Source: an uncultured Oscillospiraceae bacterium
GTDB lineage: Bacteria; Bacillota; Clostridia; Oscillospirales; Ruminococcaceae
Assembly (NCBI GenBank): GCA_934527255.1
Contig: CAKTAM010000037.1
Coordinates: 1-16,493 of the forward strand
Reading direction: 5' to 3'
DNA: 16,493 nt
Part shown: piece by piece, positions 13,695 through 16,493 of the stretch
Numbering within the stretch: position 1 is the first letter of the stretch
Layout of the letters: every line of letters starts with the position of its first letter
Program-made: the position numbers and the translations under genes
The notes under the pieces: generated by a model
Seen by the model: the letters and a program-made list of their open reading frames with translations, nothing else
Told to the model about the DNA's origin: nothing
Database searches by the model: none

Positions 13695-16091
13695 TCAGCC
13701 CTGTTCATCCAGATAGGTCTGCACGCGGTTCTGCATGAGGGCGGCGGCCTCGGCGGCCGTGCGTGCGCCGTTGTAGAAATAGTCGGCTTCCTCCCACAGA
13801 ATTTCGGCCACTGCGCCGTCGTACTGGTACAGCTGACAGGTTGCCTCTACCAGCGCCGTGATCTGGTCGGTCTCCTCTTGCGTTAAGCCGCGCTGCCAGT
13901 CGGCCAGCTGGTTTTCGGTCAGCGGCAGCTCGGCCAGATAAAACGGCGGCTGGGCGTTTTCATCCGGCTGCATGGCCGCCTGCTCCATTGCCTGCAGGGC
14001 GCTGCGGCGGGCGGGGAAGCTGCCCGTCACGGTGCGCTGCGCTTCCTCCCCAAACAGCGTGCGCACAAAGGCCCACGCGGCCTGCGGGTCGGTGCAGCGG
14101 CTGTTGATCGTCACCCGCACCGTGGGAATGACGGCGCTGCCGCAGCCGCCGTCATCCGTGGGAAAGCCCTTGAAGCTGACAGGGCCATCCGCCGCGTACT
14201 GCAGCGCCAGCAGCGTGCGGTAATCATTGAAAAACGAGACCTGCAGCAGCGCCTGCCCGGCGGCAAACACCGGCTTGAAGTCAGACGCCAGTTCTTCCGA
14301 CTGCTGCGGGTAGGCCGCACTGGCCTGCAGCAGCCGCACAAAATCGGGCGTATCCAGATGCGCCTGCCCGGCGGCGTAGTCGATGTATTTTTCGCCGCCC
14401 AGCTGCAGCTGATACAGCAGCGCTTCATCCCTGCCCAGCGCGGCATAGGGAATGGCCTGTGGGTGGGCGGCACACAGCGCGTCGAACTGCTGCCAGCTCC
14501 AGCCCATGCCGTCACCCACCACATCGGCCGCACCGGCGGCCGTCAGCAGGCTGAACGCCGGGATCAGAGTGGGCAGCTTGCCATCCACCTCGCACGCCTG
14601 CAGCACACCGGGCAAAAGATCTTCCCGCGAGAGGGTGTCGTCAGCATCCAGATACGGGGCAAGATCCAGAAACAGCCCCTGCCGGATGAGCGCGGCGCTG
14701 CCCGCATCGTTTGGCAGCAGCAGAATATCCGGGGCGGCGCCCTTGCGCAGGGCGTCCTGCAGCATGGCGCTGCCATCGGCAAAGCCGTTCTGCGCGGCAG
14801 CCGCAGAGGTGTAATCCACCGTTTTGACATAGACTGCCGGGTCGCCGCCGTTGTAGGCTTCCGCCAGCTTTTTCATATCCAGACTGCCTGTGCTGTCTAA
14901 CAGGCCCAGCGTCACCGTGGGGCGGTCGGCTAGCAGGTCGTCCCCCATAGGCGTCAGGGTCACAAAGCGGAAGGGTTCTCCCTCCTCCTTTTGAATGACC
15001 AGCAGCTTTTCCTCCGGCAGTGCAAAAACCGCGCGCACATCGTTATTGGAAATGTTGTAATCTGCCCACAGGCAATACGCCGTCAGCTCGCCGGTCTCCC
15101 AGTCCCAGCAATACACGCCGTCGGTACAGTTTACCATCACCTGCTGCAGAAAGCTGCGGTCAGAAAAAACAAACGACCCCAGACTGCCATAATCCGCAGG
15201 CATTTCTACCGCCTCCAGCTGCGGCTGCGCCGCCGCATCCTTCAGCCGATAGCATTGCGTATACATACTGGCGCCGCCATATTCATTAAAGCTGTCGCCG
15301 ATCAATAAAAACGTATCGTCCGGCAAAACGGCAATGCTGTTAAAATGCGGTACAAAACCGTCCGGCAGCTCAACGGTCTGCTGACAGCTGCCATCCTGCG
15401 GGGAAAAGCAACACAGCAAGGCCTTGACCGGCCAGATCGTCGGGTCGCCGTAAAAGCAGACCCACAAGTTGTTCGCACGGTCAAAAAACAGATTGCTGAC
15501 CGATCTGAAACGTTCGGCTCCATCCCCGGGCAGCTGCAGCGTCACCCCGGGGGTCAGCTGCCCATCCTCTGCAATGCCGCGCAGGGTATAGCAGCGGGTC
15601 TCGTCCCGTTCCTCTATGGTCCAATAGCCGTTTTCCTGCTCTATCTGCCGCTCGGCACAATCCGCTTGCAGCAAATACAATGTTCCGTTGGTATCCGCCG
15701 TTGGCAGCAAGGTATTATTACTGACATATTCGCCCTCCTCCAGCTTAGCCGTGAAGCCCGCTGCCGACCCATTACTTTGCACCGGCAAAAAGGCGGCGTC
15801 GCCGCCATCCGGCTGGCAGCTGGCCAGCAGTCGCTGAGAGTCGCCCTCCTCTGTTGCAAAGCTGCTGCCATATGCCCAAACGCGCCCATCTATAAACCGC
15901 CAATTTTCGCTATTTACATATTCCAGCTTCTGGGCCAGAGGGACCTCTGCCGTTTGCCGAAATGCCGCCAAAAGCTCGTTATAGGTCAGACCCGGTGCCG
16001 TCTGTACCGGTTTGGACGCACAACCGGCTGCACCCAGCAAAAGCGCGGCACACAGCAGCAGACAAGCCGTTTTTTTCCCCATCACCCGCAT
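13695..16091 (-). CDS. Lipoprotein with N-terminal propeller-like region and ABC-type solute-binding domain
   Basis: A 798-aa exported lipoprotein. The signal MRVMGKKTACLLLCAALLLG ends in AAGC, with C24 as the lipidation site. ATG at 16091 has AAAGGAG 8 nt upstream; ATG at 16112 also has an AAAGGA and would add 7 residues. Residues about 45-385 contain repeated beta-strand units with W or Y (NLWVCFYGD, DGVYCWDWETGELT, LPEEKLLVIQKEEG), suggesting a propeller-like sensor. From about 390 (PTVTLGLLDSTGSLDMKKLA) the sequence is a family 1 solute-binding protein: AYNGGDP, PDILLLPND, LFLDLAPYL, DGKLPTLIPAF, MGWSWQQFDAL, and AWAFVRTLFG near the end. Such proteins bind sugars outside the membrane and deliver them to ABC permeases. 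No permease is present in the window. The N-terminal half is less GC-rich than the C-terminal half. Confidence 0.8.
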   Translation of the reverse strand: MRVMGKKTACLLLCAALLLGAAGCASKPVQTAPGLTYNELLAAFRQTAEVPLAQKLEYVNSENWRFIDGRVWAYGSSFATEEGDSQRLLASCQPDGGDAAFLPVQSNGSAAGFTAKLEEGEYVSNNTLLPTADTNGTLYLLQADCAERQIEQENGYWTIEERDETRCYTLRGIAEDGQLTPGVTLQLPGDGAERFRSVSNLFFDRANNLWVCFYGDPTIWPVKALLCCFSPQDGSCQQTVELPDGFVPHFNSIAVLPDDTFLLIGDSFNEYGGASMYTQCYRLKDAAAQPQLEAVEMPADYGSLGSFVFSDRSFLQQVMVNCTDGVYCWDWETGELTAYCLWADYNISNNDVRAVFALPEEKLLVIQKEEGEPFRFVTLTPMGDDLLADRPTVTLGLLDSTGSLDMKKLAEAYNGGDPAVYVKTVDYTSAAAAQNGFADGSAMLQDALRKGAAPDILLLPNDAGSAALIRQGLFLDLAPYLDADDTLSREDLLPGVLQACEVDGKLPTLIPAFSLLTAAGAADVVGDGMGWSWQQFDALCAAHPQAIPYAALGRDEALLYQLQLGGEKYIDYAAGQAHLDTPDFVRLLQASAAYPQQSEELASDFKPVFAAGQALLQVSFFNDYRTLLALQYAADGPVSFKGFPTDDGGCGSAVIPTVRVTINSRCTDPQAAWAFVRTLFGEEAQRTVTGSFPARRSALQAMEQAAMQPDENAQPPFYLAELPLTENQLADWQRGLTQEETDQITALVEATCQLYQYDGAVAEILWEEADYFYNGARTAAEAAALMQNRVQTYLDEQG

Positions 16092-16134
16092 CGCCCGTTC
16101 TCCTTTTTTCATTGTCAATCCTTTTTTGAAGCAA

Positions 16135-16167
16135 GCCGCCCGTCCAAGCAAAGCCTCGACGGGCGGC
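16135..16167 (-). terminator. Hairpin between the small secreted protein gene and the lipoprotein gene
   Basis: A perfect 10-bp GC-rich stem (16135-16144 with 16158-16167, GCCGCCCGTC) with a 13-nt loop. On the - strand the tail is TTGCTTC, so termination would be partial. It may set different expression levels of the two genes. The lipoprotein gene's own SD follows about 30 nt later. Confidence 0.5.
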
Positions 16168-16190
16168 GAAAGTAAAGCGCTTGTTAACGG

Positions 16191-16493
16191 TCAGGCTTTT
16201 TTATGCCCGCAATAAACACAAACCTGCGCGGGCGAATAAAAGTGCTTTTCCATTCGGATAGTTTCTGTTTCCGTTTTTGTATTGGCACACTTGTTGCAAA
16301 TAAAGGATATATCCGCAGCATACCGATGATATGTACCATCGTAATCAATGTACCGATAGTTGCTGTACTGTAGCCGTTCCCATACATGGTCACAATTTAC
16401 GGCATGGGGCTCTACTGTGGCCGCCAGGGTCGGCAGCATCAGTGCCATGGTCAAAACAACAACGAGCAGAAAGGCAAATAATCTTTTTTTGAT
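16191..16493 (-). CDS. Small secreted protein with two CxxC motifs, start outside the window
   Basis: The frame is open from the right window edge (16493) to TGA at 16191-16193, giving 100 residues. The first codons read IKKRLFAFLLVVVLTMALML then PTLAATVE, a lysine-rich start and hydrophobic core with an A-x-A-like cleavage site, so the true start is probably one or a few codons beyond the edge. The mature part has N-C-D-H-V-W, then CNKC and CVYCGHKK near the C-terminus, which could bind zinc or form disulfides. The middle is Tyr/Thr-rich (YSNYRYIDYDGTYHRY). I recognise no family beyond a general likeness to small secreted clostridial Cys/His proteins. Base composition is clearly more AT-rich than the neighbours. 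A hairpin separates it from the lipoprotein gene on the same strand. Confidence 0.65.
   Translation of the reverse strand: MKKRLFAFLLVVVLTMALMLPTLAATVEPHAVNCDHVWERLQYSNYRYIDYDGTYHRYAADISFICNKCANTKTETETIRMEKHFYSPAQVCVYCGHKKA

Noticed and set aside
16114..16119. TTGACA on the - strand just before ATG 16112, looking like a perfect -35 box
   Set aside because: The sequence 17 nt downstream is GGCGAT, not a -10, and the box lies right next to the start codon.

Overview
The window is GC-rich, with visibly AT-richer patches at about 4.1-5.0 kb and 16.2-16.5 kb. It is densely coding, with strong AAAGGAG-type ribosome binding sites and sigma-A-like promoters. The gene families (TerB-C/BrxD-like/Lhr-like helicase module, a small two-TM protein next to TetR, RbsD, RlmA, GtrA, a large solute-binding lipoprotein) suggest a high-GC gut Clostridium relative, most likely Oscillospiraceae/Ruminococcaceae. 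That placement is inference from style and gene content, not from a marker gene.

Left region (1-4065, + strand): the 3' end of a TerB-C domain protein, a BrxD-like (DUF2791-type) P-loop ATPase and an Lhr-like SF2 helicase form a tight operon with a 4-bp TTGA overlap and then a 9-bp gap. It ends at a perfect 21-bp stem hairpin. BrxD-like ATPase and Lhr-like helicase are the accessory pair of type 2 BREX. Here they stand with a TerB-C protein, and no methylase, PglZ or BrxC is seen, so this is the best candidate in the window for a little-described genome-defence or DNA-processing system.

4115-5023 (- strand): a small two-TM protein is followed by a chimeric ORF that joins the start of a second membrane protein to a TetR-type regulator lacking its DNA-binding helices. 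5131-8188: a divergent sugar locus. An RbsD-like protein (with substituted active-site positions) and an aldose-epimerase-like protein form a - strand operon, facing a + strand sugar-phosphate isomerase/epimerase of the TIM-barrel (IolE-like) type. Convincing promoters point both ways from the 405-bp gap.

8145-11676 (- strand): a likely operon runs from an unidentified two-TM protein through an alpha/beta-hydrolase esterase, a GtrA-family membrane protein and rRNA methyltransferase RlmA (again a TTGA overlap with gtrA) to a 63-aa two-TM protein, and ends in a hairpin terminator. 11677-12183 is a 507-bp divergent regulatory gap. It contains 15-bp inverted repeats that enclose a promoter-like element (possible small inverton) and a good + strand promoter for the next gene.

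12184-13260 (+): an SGNH/GDSL esterase, followed by two hairpin terminators. 13695-16493 (- strand): a 798-aa lipoprotein with a large N-terminal, probably propeller-like region fused to an ABC-type solute-binding domain. Before it lies a small secreted cysteine-motif protein cut by the window edge. No tRNA, rRNA, CRISPR, transposase or integrase gene was seen.
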